A DNA stretch of 33,785 nt. Origin: Microcaldota archaeon. GTDB lineage: Archaea; Micrarchaeota; Micrarchaeia; Micrarchaeales; CABMGC01. A program made the translations under genes and the position numbers. The notes under the pieces were generated by a model. It was not told the origin of the DNA. It saw only the letters and a list, made by a program, of their open reading frames with translations, and made no database searches. The stretch is from contig JAKAVL010000037.1 of assembly GCA_021817305.1 (NCBI GenBank), positions 1 to 33,785 on the forward strand, read 5' to 3'. Position 1 is the first letter of the stretch. The number at the start of each line of letters is the position of its first letter. Positions 8,483 through 15,678 of this stretch are shown here, piece after piece.

Positions 8483-8592
8483 GGGCTCTTGGCGCAGTAG
8501 CAGCGCGTTCCGTTCGCAAGGAACTTCTTAAAGGAGGTTCCATCAAGAATCGAAAAACGGAAAGGTCGCGGGTGCGAATCCCGCAGAGTCCA
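8483..8592 (+). tRNA. tRNA-Ala(CGC) with intron
   Basis: The acceptor strands GGGCTCT (8483-8489) and AGAGTCC (8585-8591) pair fully and include the G3:U70 wobble that defines alanine tRNAs. The D stem is GCGC/GCGC (8492-8495, 8503-8506), the anticodon stem TTCCG/CGGAA (8508-8512, 8558-8562), and the T arm GCGGG-TGCGAAT-CCCGC (8568-8584). The anticodon CGC is at 8515-8517 and the discriminator A at 8592; CCA is not encoded. The anticodon loop is interrupted by an intron. The T loop has G instead of T at position 55, and the D loop is short and lacks a clear GG pair, both mildly unusual. Confidence 0.93.
8519..8556 (+). other. tRNA-Ala intron, 38 nt, bulge-helix-bulge type
   Basis: Loop bases TTCG (8513-8516) pair with CGAA (8551-8554), leaving 3-nt bulges CAA (8517-8519) and AAA (8555-8557) around a 4-bp helix, the substrate of the archaeal splicing endonuclease. 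Cleavage after the second base of each bulge removes 8519-8556 and leaves a normal 7-nt loop, with the intron at 37/38. GGAAC (8520-8524) and GTTCC (8537-8541) form an inner hairpin. Confidence 0.85.
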
Positions 8593-8607
8593 CAAATACT
8601 CAGGTGC

Positions 8608-9278
8608 ATGGCGGTGCAGGGCATGGTTGGGATTCCTGAACTTCGGCTTGCCAACCAGCACATCTCCAGTGCTGCATCAGGGAAACCCTCAGATATCGTA
8701 TTCTCACTCGGTGCCGTACAGGCCCAGGACTACAACGCAGCACTTTGGGCAGTGGGGTGCGCTGCAAGGCGGCTACAATACACCACATAACGGATGCAAT
8801 ATCGGATAGAAAGATAATCAGGACCTGGCCAATGCGCAGCACGCTGCATTTTGCATCGCCGAGGGATGTCCGGTGGATGCTGGGTCTTTACAGTGAGGAA
8901 TCAATTCCGAACTATCAGAAGCGGAATGGGCTGACGGAGCAGCTGGTCGAGAAGGGCCTGCATTTGATATCGAAGGCATTTGGCAAAAGCGGGCAGCTCA
9001 CATGCAAGGAGCTGCACGTTGCACTGACCGGAACAGGCATAAACGCACTAGACCGCACCGACGTTCAGAGCCATATTATCCGGAAGGCGGGCCTCAGCGG
9101 CACTGGTGCATCAACGCTTGCGCATAGCAACGGAATATTCCTCCCGACGATAGTTGTCGGTGGACAGGTCATAGGGACATGGAAGGTCAAGCCCGAAAAG
9201 AACGTGATTACAATACGCCTTTCGCCTTTTGCCAGATTGAGTGCCTGGCAGAAAACGCGAGATAGACTACGCCGCTGA
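8608..9278 (+). pseudogene. Decayed HTH_42 / AlkZ-like DNA glycosylase gene (frameshift and internal deletion)
   Basis: Two reading frames join into one recognisable protein of the winged-helix HTH_42 family (AlkZ/YcaQ-like glycosylases). The first frame (from ATG 8608 or 8623) contains ELRLANQH and LGAVQAQDY, including the QxQ catalytic motif, and WAVG. The second continues from about 8758 with KAATIHHITDAISDRKIIRT, MRSTLHF and DVRWML, then CKELHVAL. Restoring one G in the run at 8754-8757 fuses them. The family's C-terminal NGIFLPTIVVGGQVIGTWK follows only a few residues after the AGLSG segment, so about 130-150 residues normally between them are missing. The remaining ~220 codons are too short for a functional enzyme (family ~350-400 aa). 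No promoter was identified; the gene begins 15 nt after tRNA-Ala. Confidence 0.8.
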
Positions 9279-9349
9279 GCGCTACGGCGAATTCCTCGGT
9301 ACGCATGCAACGGTCAGGTAATCCTGCGTCATCTTATCGAGTCACTAGA

Positions 9350-9359
9350 TTTATAAAAG
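9350..9359 (+). promoter_or_regulatory. TATA box of the 75-aa gene and permease
   Basis: TTTATAAAAG lies 31 nt before the ATG at 9391, giving a leader of only a few nucleotides. No other promoter-like element is seen before the permease gene, so both are probably cotranscribed. Confidence 0.6.
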
Positions 9360-9390
9360 GATACTGCGTAAAGTTGATAGGCGATGCAAA

Positions 9391-9618
9391 ATGGGAGAAG
9401 AAGCAGTAACATTGAATATGGGCGCTCCTGAGGAGTCCCAGCACAGTACCGGCGGCAGGCACTTCTGGAATACCGACGGGGAGGTCATCGCCGAGCTGCT
9501 GCAAATGGCCAAGGATCCGAAAAGCGAGCAGTGCGGCAAGTTCCTGCGCATGATACAGCATGCGAGGATGATGGCAATGATCTACGGGGCAGATGAGAAG
9601 GCTCCGGAGAACAACTGA
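9391..9618 (+). CDS. Unknown 75-aa protein
   Basis: Small, soluble, acidic protein I do not recognise. After a polar N-terminus (residues 1-25), residues about 28-65 look like two amphipathic helices (DGEVIAELLQMAK and GKFLRMIQHARMMAMIYG) separated by KDPKSEQC. It has one Cys and no metal-binding pattern. The strong TATA box 31 nt upstream and the 22-nt gap to the downstream permease support a real gene and an operon. It could be a small regulator or accessory of the permease; nothing in the sequence shows this. Confidence 0.65.
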   Translation: MGEEAVTLNMGAPEESQHSTGGRHFWNTDGEVIAELLQMAKDPKSEQCGKFLRMIQHARMMAMIYGADEKAPENN

Positions 9619-9640
9619 GCGCACACGATATAGTGGGAAT

Positions 9641-10975
9641 ATGGCTGCCAAGGACAAGAACAAGATCGGCGTCGCGGTCGCATCGGCAGTGGGCCTCGGC
9701 GCGATAATAGGCGCAGGCATATTCGTGATGAGCGGGACATCGATAGCGCTCGCGGGCGCGGATGCGCTCCTCGCATTCGTAATAGTCGGAATAGTCGCCA
9801 TAATAATCGCACTTGAGCTCGGGGAACTGGGCTCGATAATGCCCTTCGTACGCGGTGCATCATATTCCTACACGTACAAGGCATTCGGCAGTGAACTGGG
9901 CTTCATAACCGGCATGCTCAGGTATATGGCGCTTGCCGTGTCCATATCAGCTATAGCCCTTGGCTTCGGCTCCTACCTCTCCAATTTCATCTTCGGAAGC
10001 GCCATAACCTCCTATTCGATAGCATTCGCAATAGTCCTCATAGTCGTGCTCTCGGTAGTCAACATGCTAGGGGTAAAGAAGGCAGCGCAGTCCGACTTCG
10101 TTCTGGTGTCGATAAAGATAGCGATACTGCTAATATTCGTTGCGTTTGCCATGTTTATAGCATTGTCAAAACCCGGATTCTTCACAGGACTTACATTCAC
10201 CGCATCAAGCGGGGTCTTCAGCGGCATATTTGCGGCAAGCGTTGTCGTGTTCTTTGCCTATTCTGGATTCCAGTCAATATCAACAATCACTGACCGTATA
10301 AAGAACGGCGCAAAGGGATACGTAGCAGCAATACTCTCCGCGGTCGTCATAAGCATAATAATATACGTGCTTGTGGTGTTCGCGATGCTTCTTCTCATAC
10401 CCCAGCAGTCCTACGGGACGCTGCTCAAGGCCGACCCCATCGCATTTGCGCTCACGCACAGTGGCGCGCCTCAGTGGCTCATATACCTGATCGATGTCGG
10501 TGCGATGATCGCCACCGCCTCTGCCACCATCGCAATGATACTCAGCTCATCGCGCTCGCTGTACCAGATGAGCGAGGACAGGCTGCTCCCCAAGTTCTTC
10601 AGGAAGTACAACAAGAAGAAGGATACGGCCGAGAATGGAATAATCGTGTCCGCTATAATCGGCGTAGTAATGCTTTTCTCCGGGAACATTTACGTAATCG
10701 CATCTATAGCCAACTTCGGGCTGATGTTCGATTATCTATTGATAGGCTTCGATGTCATACACTTCAGGAGGAGGGGAGTCAAGGCGCCTTTCAGGATGCC
10801 CCTTTACCCATACCTCCCAATAATCGGCATAGCACTCCTGCTCCTGTTCTTCACGGGACTTACCCAGGAGGTCCTTGCCGCAGGGATAATAATCCTGCTT
10901 GTCGTCATGTTCAGTTACTACTTCCTTAGGGAGTACCGGAACAAGAAGATAATACGGATAAGGCTCTTCAACTAA
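9641..10975 (+). CDS. APC-superfamily amino acid/polyamine permease
   Basis: Integral membrane secondary transporter of 444 aa. It begins with a short charged N-terminus and the family signature VGLGAIIGAGIFVMSG at residues about 16-31 (broken first helix, substrate site), then ALELGELGSIMP and GASYSYTYKAFGSELGF near residue 85, characteristic of amino acid permeases. About twelve hydrophobic segments follow, and the C-terminus is basic. The open frame extends upstream to 9593 inside the preceding gene, but the ATG at 9641 places the first helix correctly. It lies 22 nt after the 75-aa gene. The substrate cannot be told from sequence; import of amino acids would suit an organism with reduced biosynthesis. 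Confidence 0.9.
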   Translation: MAAKDKNKIGVAVASAVGLGAIIGAGIFVMSGTSIALAGADALLAFVIVGIVAIIIALELGELGSIMPFVRGASYSYTYKAFGSELGFITGMLRYMALAVSISAIALGFGSYLSNFIFGSAITSYSIAFAIVLIVVLSVVNMLGVKKAAQSDFVLVSIKIAILLIFVAFAMFIALSKPGFFTGLTFTASSGVFSGIFAASVVVFFAYSGFQSISTITDRIKNGAKGYVAAILSAVVISIIIYVLVVFAMLLLIPQQSYGTLLKADPIAFALTHSGAPQWLIYLIDVGAMIATASATIAMILSSSRSLYQMSEDRLLPKFFRKYNKKKDTAENGIIVSAIIGVVMLFSGNIYVIASIANFGLMFDYLLIGFDVIHFRRRGVKAPFRMPLYPYLPIIGIALLLLFFTGLTQEVLAAGIIILLVVMFSYYFLREYRNKKIIRIRLFN

Positions 10976-11014
10976 TGGCAAGGCAGTACCAAGCCGCTCC
11001 CTTCTGCACATAAA

Positions 11015-11023
11015 CTTTAAATA
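11015..11023 (+). promoter_or_regulatory. TATA box of the 59-aa ORF
   Basis: TTTAAATA-type element about 36 nt before the ATG at 11055; AGGTG at 11045-11049 is a plausible ribosome binding site. Confidence 0.5.
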
Positions 11024-11054
11024 CTTTCCTATTCGTTTAGGTTTAGGTGCATAA

Positions 11055-11234
11055 ATGGCGACCAGAAGAATCGGGGATACGAGAATAATAGAGAAGCCCA
11101 CTGCTCTTGTCAGAGACATCGACAGGCTGGGCAAGCTTCTACGGCGCGAACATTATGTCATGGGCGACGTGACCATGGCGCTCCATCTTGCAAATCGCCG
11201 CGACCGCATTCAGCAACACGCCACATACATCTAG
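11055..11234 (+). CDS. Small basic 59-aa protein, unknown
   Basis: A short frame read directly from the sequence: ATG at 11055, stop TAG at 11232-11234. The product is rich in Arg and contains RRIGDTRIIEKPTALVRDID followed by a predicted helix with GKLLRR and an ANRRDRIQQH tail. An AGGTG ribosome binding site lies 5 nt before the ATG and a TATA box a further 22 nt upstream, which together make it more than a chance frame. A nucleic-acid-binding role fits the charge but is a guess. It converges with the SemiSWEET gene 29 nt downstream. Confidence 0.6.
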   Translation: MATRRIGDTRIIEKPTALVRDIDRLGKLLRREHYVMGDVTMALHLANRRDRIQQHATYI

Positions 11235-11263
11235 GCGCGGCTGTTCTTTTACCGGCTCAGGCA

Positions 11264-11581
11264 TCAGAGCCCGAACTTGAAGCTTACCTTGTCGTCGATC
11301 ATTACTATCACGGTGAGGACTAAGGCTATTAGCAGCGTAATTATCGCAGTTGCTGCTACAGGCACAGAATTTATGTATACGCCATAAATGAGCCAAAGCA
11401 CCTGGCTGGTGCTCAGGAAGCCCAGCCAGTAGAATGATATCTCCTCGGCCCTCTTGGTTTTCCATACCTTGTGCAGCTGCGGTATCAGGGATACAGTTGA
11501 GAACACGGCAGCCACGTAGCCTACAAGAATGACGATGAGCAGTAAAGCACCCAAAGGCCGATTTGCCTGGTAGCTATCCAA
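11264..11581 (-). CDS. SemiSWEET / PQ-loop small sugar transporter
   Basis: 105-aa membrane protein with three hydrophobic segments and one PQ-loop (MtN3) repeat: STVSLIPQLHKVWKTKRA near residues 28-45, with the Pro-Gln pair at the end of helix 1. SemiSWEETs are half-size members that dimerise to carry sugars across the membrane. The start is uncertain: TTG at 11581 gives the full length, but a TATA-like element at 11590-11598 lies only 13 nt from it and would suit an internal TTG at 11554 (96 aa), closer to the usual SemiSWEET size. The substrate is not predictable. Confidence 0.85.
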   Translation of the reverse strand: MDSYQANRPLGALLLIVILVGYVAAVFSTVSLIPQLHKVWKTKRAEEISFYWLGFLSTSQVLWLIYGVYINSVPVAATAIITLLIALVLTVIVMIDDKVSFKFGL

Positions 11582-11647
11582 TCAATATCTATAAATATCG
11601 CACACTTGTCGTAATGCCTTACGTCATATGTAGAACATGCTTAAACC

Positions 11648-11657
11648 CTTATAAAGC
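11648..11657 (+). promoter_or_regulatory. TATA box of the oxidoreductase operon
   Basis: CTTATAAAGC predicts transcription from about 11677. This excludes the in-frame ATG at 11669 and supports the ATG at 11696, which has AAGGT (11685-11689) 6 nt upstream. Confidence 0.6.
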
Positions 11658-11695
11658 TATAGATTAAAATGAAGTGCAGGCCAGAAGGTAAGCAA

Positions 11696-13435
11696 ATGTC
11701 TAGCGTTAACGTAAGAATCGCAGGCGCGAACGGCGACGGCGTAGAGTCCAGCGGGACCTTGCTCGTAAAGGTCGCGGCAAACGACGGCCTGCAGGTGTTC
11801 GGTTACAGGGGCTACCAGTCAATAATACGGGGCGGCCACGTGTGGTTCCAGGTGCGAGTGGGCGACGGAGCGGAGAAGCTTCACAGCCATGGCGACGGAA
11901 TAGACGTCCTTGTCGCATTGAACCAGGATTCAATTGCAAACCAGAAGAGCCACCTGAATGCAAATGCGGTGGTAATTTACGATCCAACAAAGGTCAATGT
12001 CCAGGGGCTTGATGCGTCGAAGTGCAAGCTCCTCCCAATCCCGATTCTAGACATAGCGGTCAAGGAGAGCGGCGACCCAATAATGAGGAACACAGTTGCC
12101 ATGGGCGCTGTGATAAAGCTGCTCGGCATAAACATGTCTGTGTTCGAGGAAGTAATAAGGCGCATGTTCGGGAGGAAGGGAGAAAACGTTGTCAAGAGCA
12201 ACGTCAATGTCGCATCGGTTGGCTACTCATACGAAGGGGTCTCGACGATCTACAGCCTGAAGAGCGACGGAAAGAAACGATACACTATGGACGGCAACAC
12301 CGCGCTATCGATAGGCGCATACGCGGCAGGATGCAAGTTCTATTCCGCTTATCCGATGACTCCTGCAAGCGGCGTGCTTCACTGGTTCGCAGCGCATGAC
12401 AACAAGGGTGTCCTATTCAAGCAGACAGAAGACGAGATAGCAGCCATAAACATGGCCATAGGCGCATCCTACTCCGGGGTCAGGGCCATGACTGGCTCAA
12501 GCGGCGGCGGCTTCTCGCTTATGGTCGAGGCGTTGGGATTCGCAGGGATGATAGAGACGCCACTTGTGGTTGTAGAGGTACAGCGAGGCGGTCCGAGCAC
12601 CGGACTTCCCACCAAGACTGAGCAGGCGGATCTGCTTTTTGTCATGCACGCGTCTCAGGGAGAATATCCCCGCATAGTCGTTTCCCCCAGGGACATGAAC
12701 GAGTGCTTCACCCTAGCAACGCAGGCGTTCAATCTCGCGGATAAGTACCAGTGCCCGGTCCTCATAATATCAGACATGTTCCTCGCCGAGCATTTCGGCA
12801 CGGTAGATGGCTTCGACATAGGCTCCGTCAAGATAGATAGGGGCAAGATCGCTATGGCAGTGCCGGAGGGCACGCGCTTCAAGCGCTATGAGTACACTCA
12901 GGACGGCGTCTCGCCGAGGTCCATTCCAGGAACCAAGGGCGTGGAGTTCATAGCCCCTACCGACGAGCACGATGAGTACGGCGACCTCATAAGCGATGCG
13001 TTCGCTGGTCTTGACAGCTCCATAGACACGCGGGTAAAGATGCATGACAAGCGCATGCGCAAGATGGACATGATGCTGAAGAATGAAAGCATCTTCGTGC
13101 CGCATATCGAGAATCCTAATGCGAAGCAGTTCCTTGTAACCTGGGGCTCCACTACCATGCCTTCACGGGAGGCCGTTGTTCTGCTTAAGGAAAAAGGACT
13201 CGACTTCGGCATAATCTCCTTCAGCTACCTCCTTCCTCTCGACAAGGAGAAGACTGCAGCAATGCTCAAAGGCAAGAAGCTGATAGACGTAGAGTGCAAC
13301 TACACTGCGCAGCTCGCACAGGTGATAATGATGAATACTGGCATAGACATAAAGGACAGGATTCTCAAGTACGACGGCGAGGCGATTACCGGCAAGGAGA
13401 TAGCCAAGAAGGCAGAACAGATATCAAAGACGTGA
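11696..13435 (+). CDS. korA: 2-oxoacid:ferredoxin oxidoreductase, fused gamma-alpha subunit
   Basis: Large subunit of a two-subunit enzyme that oxidatively decarboxylates 2-oxoacids to acyl-CoA, passing electrons to ferredoxin. The 579-aa chain has the gamma domain first (IAGANGDGVESSGTLLVK near residue 9; SIIRGGHVWFQVRV near residue 45), then the alpha domain: SAYPMTPASGV near residue 220, EDEIAAINMAIGASYSGVRA, TGSSGGGFSLM, then RGGPSTGLPTKTEQADL near residue 302. The C-terminal part FLVTWGSTT near residue 480 is the transketolase-C-like domain. Gamma-alpha fusion with a separate beta subunit is the archaeal two-subunit arrangement. The beta gene follows after 4 nt. Substrate (2-oxoglutarate, pyruvate or broad) is not settled by sequence. 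Confidence 0.92.
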   Translation: MSSVNVRIAGANGDGVESSGTLLVKVAANDGLQVFGYRGYQSIIRGGHVWFQVRVGDGAEKLHSHGDGIDVLVALNQDSIANQKSHLNANAVVIYDPTKVNVQGLDASKCKLLPIPILDIAVKESGDPIMRNTVAMGAVIKLLGINMSVFEEVIRRMFGRKGENVVKSNVNVASVGYSYEGVSTIYSLKSDGKKRYTMDGNTALSIGAYAAGCKFYSAYPMTPASGVLHWFAAHDNKGVLFKQTEDEIAAINMAIGASYSGVRAMTGSSGGGFSLMVEALGFAGMIETPLVVVEVQRGGPSTGLPTKTEQADLLFVMHASQGEYPRIVVSPRDMNECFTLATQAFNLADKYQCPVLIISDMFLAEHFGTVDGFDIGSVKIDRGKIAMAVPEGTRFKRYEYTQDGVSPRSIPGTKGVEFIAPTDEHDEYGDLISDAFAGLDSSIDTRVKMHDKRMRKMDMMLKNESIFVPHIENPNAKQFLVTWGSTTMPSREAVVLLKEKGLDFGIISFSYLLPLDKEKTAAMLKGKKLIDVECNYTAQLAQVIMMNTGIDIKDRILKYDGEAITGKEIAKKAEQISKT

Positions 13436-13439
13436 TAAA

Positions 13440-15452
13440 ATGGCAGACAACGCATCTACACAACCGACCGCTTCAGCACCTAAACCAAAGCAGGTTTACA
13501 CATCAAAGAACAAGCCCATATGGTGCCCCGGCTGTTTACTTGGAGAAACTCTGGTAATAAGCAATCCTTCTGCTAAGCCGATAAAGGACATATCGGTTGG
13601 CGAAAAGGTCTTAACTGCGGATGGCACCTATAAGAACGTCGCTGCAAGGATAGAACACCGACATGAGGGCAAAATGTATAAGATACGAGTAAAATTGTTT
13701 GGCACTGTAGATGCTACTCCAGAACATCCTTTTGTTGCAGTACCTAGAGAAAAATCCAAGCGCCACAACTTAGAATTTATTCCTAGAAAGGTGGAAGCCG
13801 AGGAACTTAGAAAAGGAGACTATCTCCTATTCCCCATAATGAAAGAGATTAAGGATATTGAAGAGATGCCTTTGATTTACGAGAAGAGGAAAAAAGACAC
13901 GCGTAGTAAAGATATGCCCTCAAAGATACCGATTAATGAAGACTTTCTACGTTTAGCAGGATATTACATAGCAGAGGGCAGCTCGCATGGCAGGTCCGTA
14001 ATATTTAGCCTTGATAAGAATGAAACGGAGATCATAGAAGACGTTAATTACTTGATGAGAAACATATTCGGATTAAATAGTCACATAACTCCGCAAAGCA
14101 GAGGCGGAAACGGTGTTGACGTTGTGTTTCATTCCTCTTATCTTGCTGAAATATTCAAGAAAATGTTTTCAGATTCAGCTGCTACAAAGAGTATCCCTCA
14201 CGAATTTATGTTCCTGCCAATCGAAAAGCAGAAGGCTCTGATAAGTGGCCTATGGAAAGGCGACGGATGCTTTATGGAGGCAAAGGCAGAGTATACTACC
14301 ATCTCAGTCGTTCTCGCAGAACAATTGAAAATGTTGCTCCTTAGACAAGGAATAGTTCCAATAGTCAGGCCAGAACCTGCTCATGGCAAACACAAGACAG
14401 CATACCGGCTTTACGTGTCATACTGCGATAGTTACAATAGATTAGCGCAGATAGTTGGTGTTGATGCGAGAAGAAAGAATTCCGGACAAAATAACTCATT
14501 CATACTGAAAAATGGCATGGTATATATGCCAATATCAAAAATCGAGACGTTTGACTATAACGGCACTGTCTATGATTTAACTATGGACAGTTCAGATCAC
14601 ACATTCGTAACTAACGTAACCGCCTCTGGAAACTGCGGCGATTTCGGCGTGTTCGCATCGATAAACAAGGCCCTGCAGGAGCTCAACATCGACAAGCACA
14701 ATGTTGCGATAGTCTCCGGCATAGGGTGCAGTTCGGCAATGCCGCACACGTTCAGCACCTACGGCGTCCACAGCCTCCACGGCAGGCTTCTCCCTACGGC
14801 TACCGGGATCAAGCTTGCGAACCACGGCCTTACTGTCATAGGCACAGGAGGCGACGGAGACGGCTACGGGATAGGTGGTGGCCACCTCGTGCACAGCGCC
14901 AGGCGCAACATAGACATGACATACATAATCATGGACAATGAAACGTACGGCCTTACCACCGGACAGACCTCCCCGACGGCGCTGCTCGGCCACAAGACCA
15001 AGTCAACTCCTTTCGGCGTCATAGAGATGCCGATAAATCCGATGGCTCTCGCGATAAGCGCAGGCGCGACATACGTAGCAAGGGGTTTCTCAGGGGATCC
15101 TGCACATCTGGCGCAGCTCATAAAAGGGGGCATAGAGCACAAGGGATTTGCGCTCATTGATGTCTTCAGCCCATGCGTCACGTTCAACAAGGACAACACC
15201 TTCGAGTGGTTCAGGAAGCGCATCTACAAGCTAGAGAGCCAGGGCCACGACCCGTCGAACCTTGGAATGGCGGTGCAGAGGGCATTCGAGGACATGGCCA
15301 CGCAGTACGAGAAGGTGCCCATAGGCCTTTTCTACAAGGCCAACAGGCCTACCTACGAAGACCTCGAGATATCGCTCAAGAACGGCCCGCTAGTAAGCCA
15401 GGCCATGCCGACGCAGGAGCAGATACAGGCGCTGATTGAGGAGAACAAGTAA
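13440..15452 (+). CDS. korB: 2-oxoacid:ferredoxin oxidoreductase beta subunit, interrupted by an intein
   Basis: TPP- and [4Fe-4S]-binding subunit paired with the upstream gamma-alpha subunit. The 670-aa precursor contains a 367-aa intein (residues 32-398); splicing would give a 303-aa protein, the normal size. The host sequence reads WCPG before the intein and CGDFGVF after it, restoring the family motif CPGCGDFG. TPP/Mg binding is shown by GTGGDGDGYGIGGGH and DNETYGLTTGQTSPT. By analogy with characterised archaeal two-subunit enzymes, the cluster ligands would be the two Cys of CPGC plus GIGCSS and FSPC further on, all present. Without splicing the cluster site and the TPP pocket would be disrupted, so activity should depend on intein removal. 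Confidence 0.93.
   Translation: MADNASTQPTASAPKPKQVYTSKNKPIWCPGCLLGETLVISNPSAKPIKDISVGEKVLTADGTYKNVAARIEHRHEGKMYKIRVKLFGTVDATPEHPFVAVPREKSKRHNLEFIPRKVEAEELRKGDYLLFPIMKEIKDIEEMPLIYEKRKKDTRSKDMPSKIPINEDFLRLAGYYIAEGSSHGRSVIFSLDKNETEIIEDVNYLMRNIFGLNSHITPQSRGGNGVDVVFHSSYLAEIFKKMFSDSAATKSIPHEFMFLPIEKQKALISGLWKGDGCFMEAKAEYTTISVVLAEQLKMLLLRQGIVPIVRPEPAHGKHKTAYRLYVSYCDSYNRLAQIVGVDARRKNSGQNNSFILKNGMVYMPISKIETFDYNGTVYDLTMDSSDHTFVTNVTASGNCGDFGVFASINKALQELNIDKHNVAIVSGIGCSSAMPHTFSTYGVHSLHGRLLPTATGIKLANHGLTVIGTGGDGDGYGIGGGHLVHSARRNIDMTYIIMDNETYGLTTGQTSPTALLGHKTKSTPFGVIEMPINPMALAISAGATYVARGFSGDPAHLAQLIKGGIEHKGFALIDVFSPCVTFNKDNTFEWFRKRIYKLESQGHDPSNLGMAVQRAFEDMATQYEKVPIGLFYKANRPTYEDLEISLKNGPLVSQAMPTQEQIQALIEENK
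13533..14633 (+). mobile_element. LAGLIDADG intein in the beta subunit, 367 aa
   Basis: The intein starts at Cys32 of the precursor (CLLGETLV, block A) and ends at Asn398; the next residue is the extein Cys399. Block B is GTVDATPEHPFVAV; block F is GTVYDLTMDSSDHTF; block G is VTASGN|C. The central domain has two LAGLIDADG motifs, LAGYYIAEG (13953-13979) and ISGLWKGDG (around 14241-14267), with both acidic residues present, so the homing endonuclease may be active. The penultimate residue is Gly, not the usual His. The segment is more A/T-rich than the flanking extein and uses at least seven TTA leucine codons, none of which I see in the extein. This indicates separate ancestry. Confidence 0.93.
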
Positions 15453-15471
15453 GGTCCCTGTTACCTTGCTG

Positions 15472-15646
15472 TTACGACCAGAAGTCGTCAAACTGGAATG
15501 CCCCTTCCACATTGGCACTTATACTATTCGACCTTCTTTTTGCTTCTATAAGCGAGACTGCATGGTCTGTGAGCTCCTTTGCCCTGCTTTTCCGGCATGA
15601 AATTCTTCATGGGGTCATTTACGAGCACTATCCTTGGCTTGAACAT
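15472..15646 (-). pseudogene. Possible frameshifted small gene (about 57 codons)
   Basis: An ATG at 15646 opens MFKPRIVLVNDPMKNFMPEKQ. After one extra base in the CCC at 15582-15584 the other frame continues AKELTDHAVSLIEAKRR and ends ANVEGAFQFDDFWS with a TAA at 15472-15474. The region is 175 nt, i.e. 58 codons plus one base. The joined product reads like a small helical protein, and the second half has a charge pattern of a real amphipathic helix. I recognise no family. It follows the PRPP synthetase gene by 32 nt on the same strand. It could be a decayed gene, a sequencing or assembly error, or chance. Confidence 0.35.
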
Positions 15647-15678
15647 TTAAGGGTGGGAGGATGTCACAGCGTTTCTAC

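Noticed and set aside
8585-9310. tRNA-Ala 3' end as an integration (att) site for the decayed gene behind it
   Set aside because: I found no second copy of the tRNA 3' sequence downstream and no integrase, so there is no support for an integrated element.
11669-11695. Upstream ATG start for the gamma-alpha oxidoreductase subunit
   Set aside because: It lies only about 17 nt from the TATA box and so before the expected transcription start; the family N-terminus begins after 11696.
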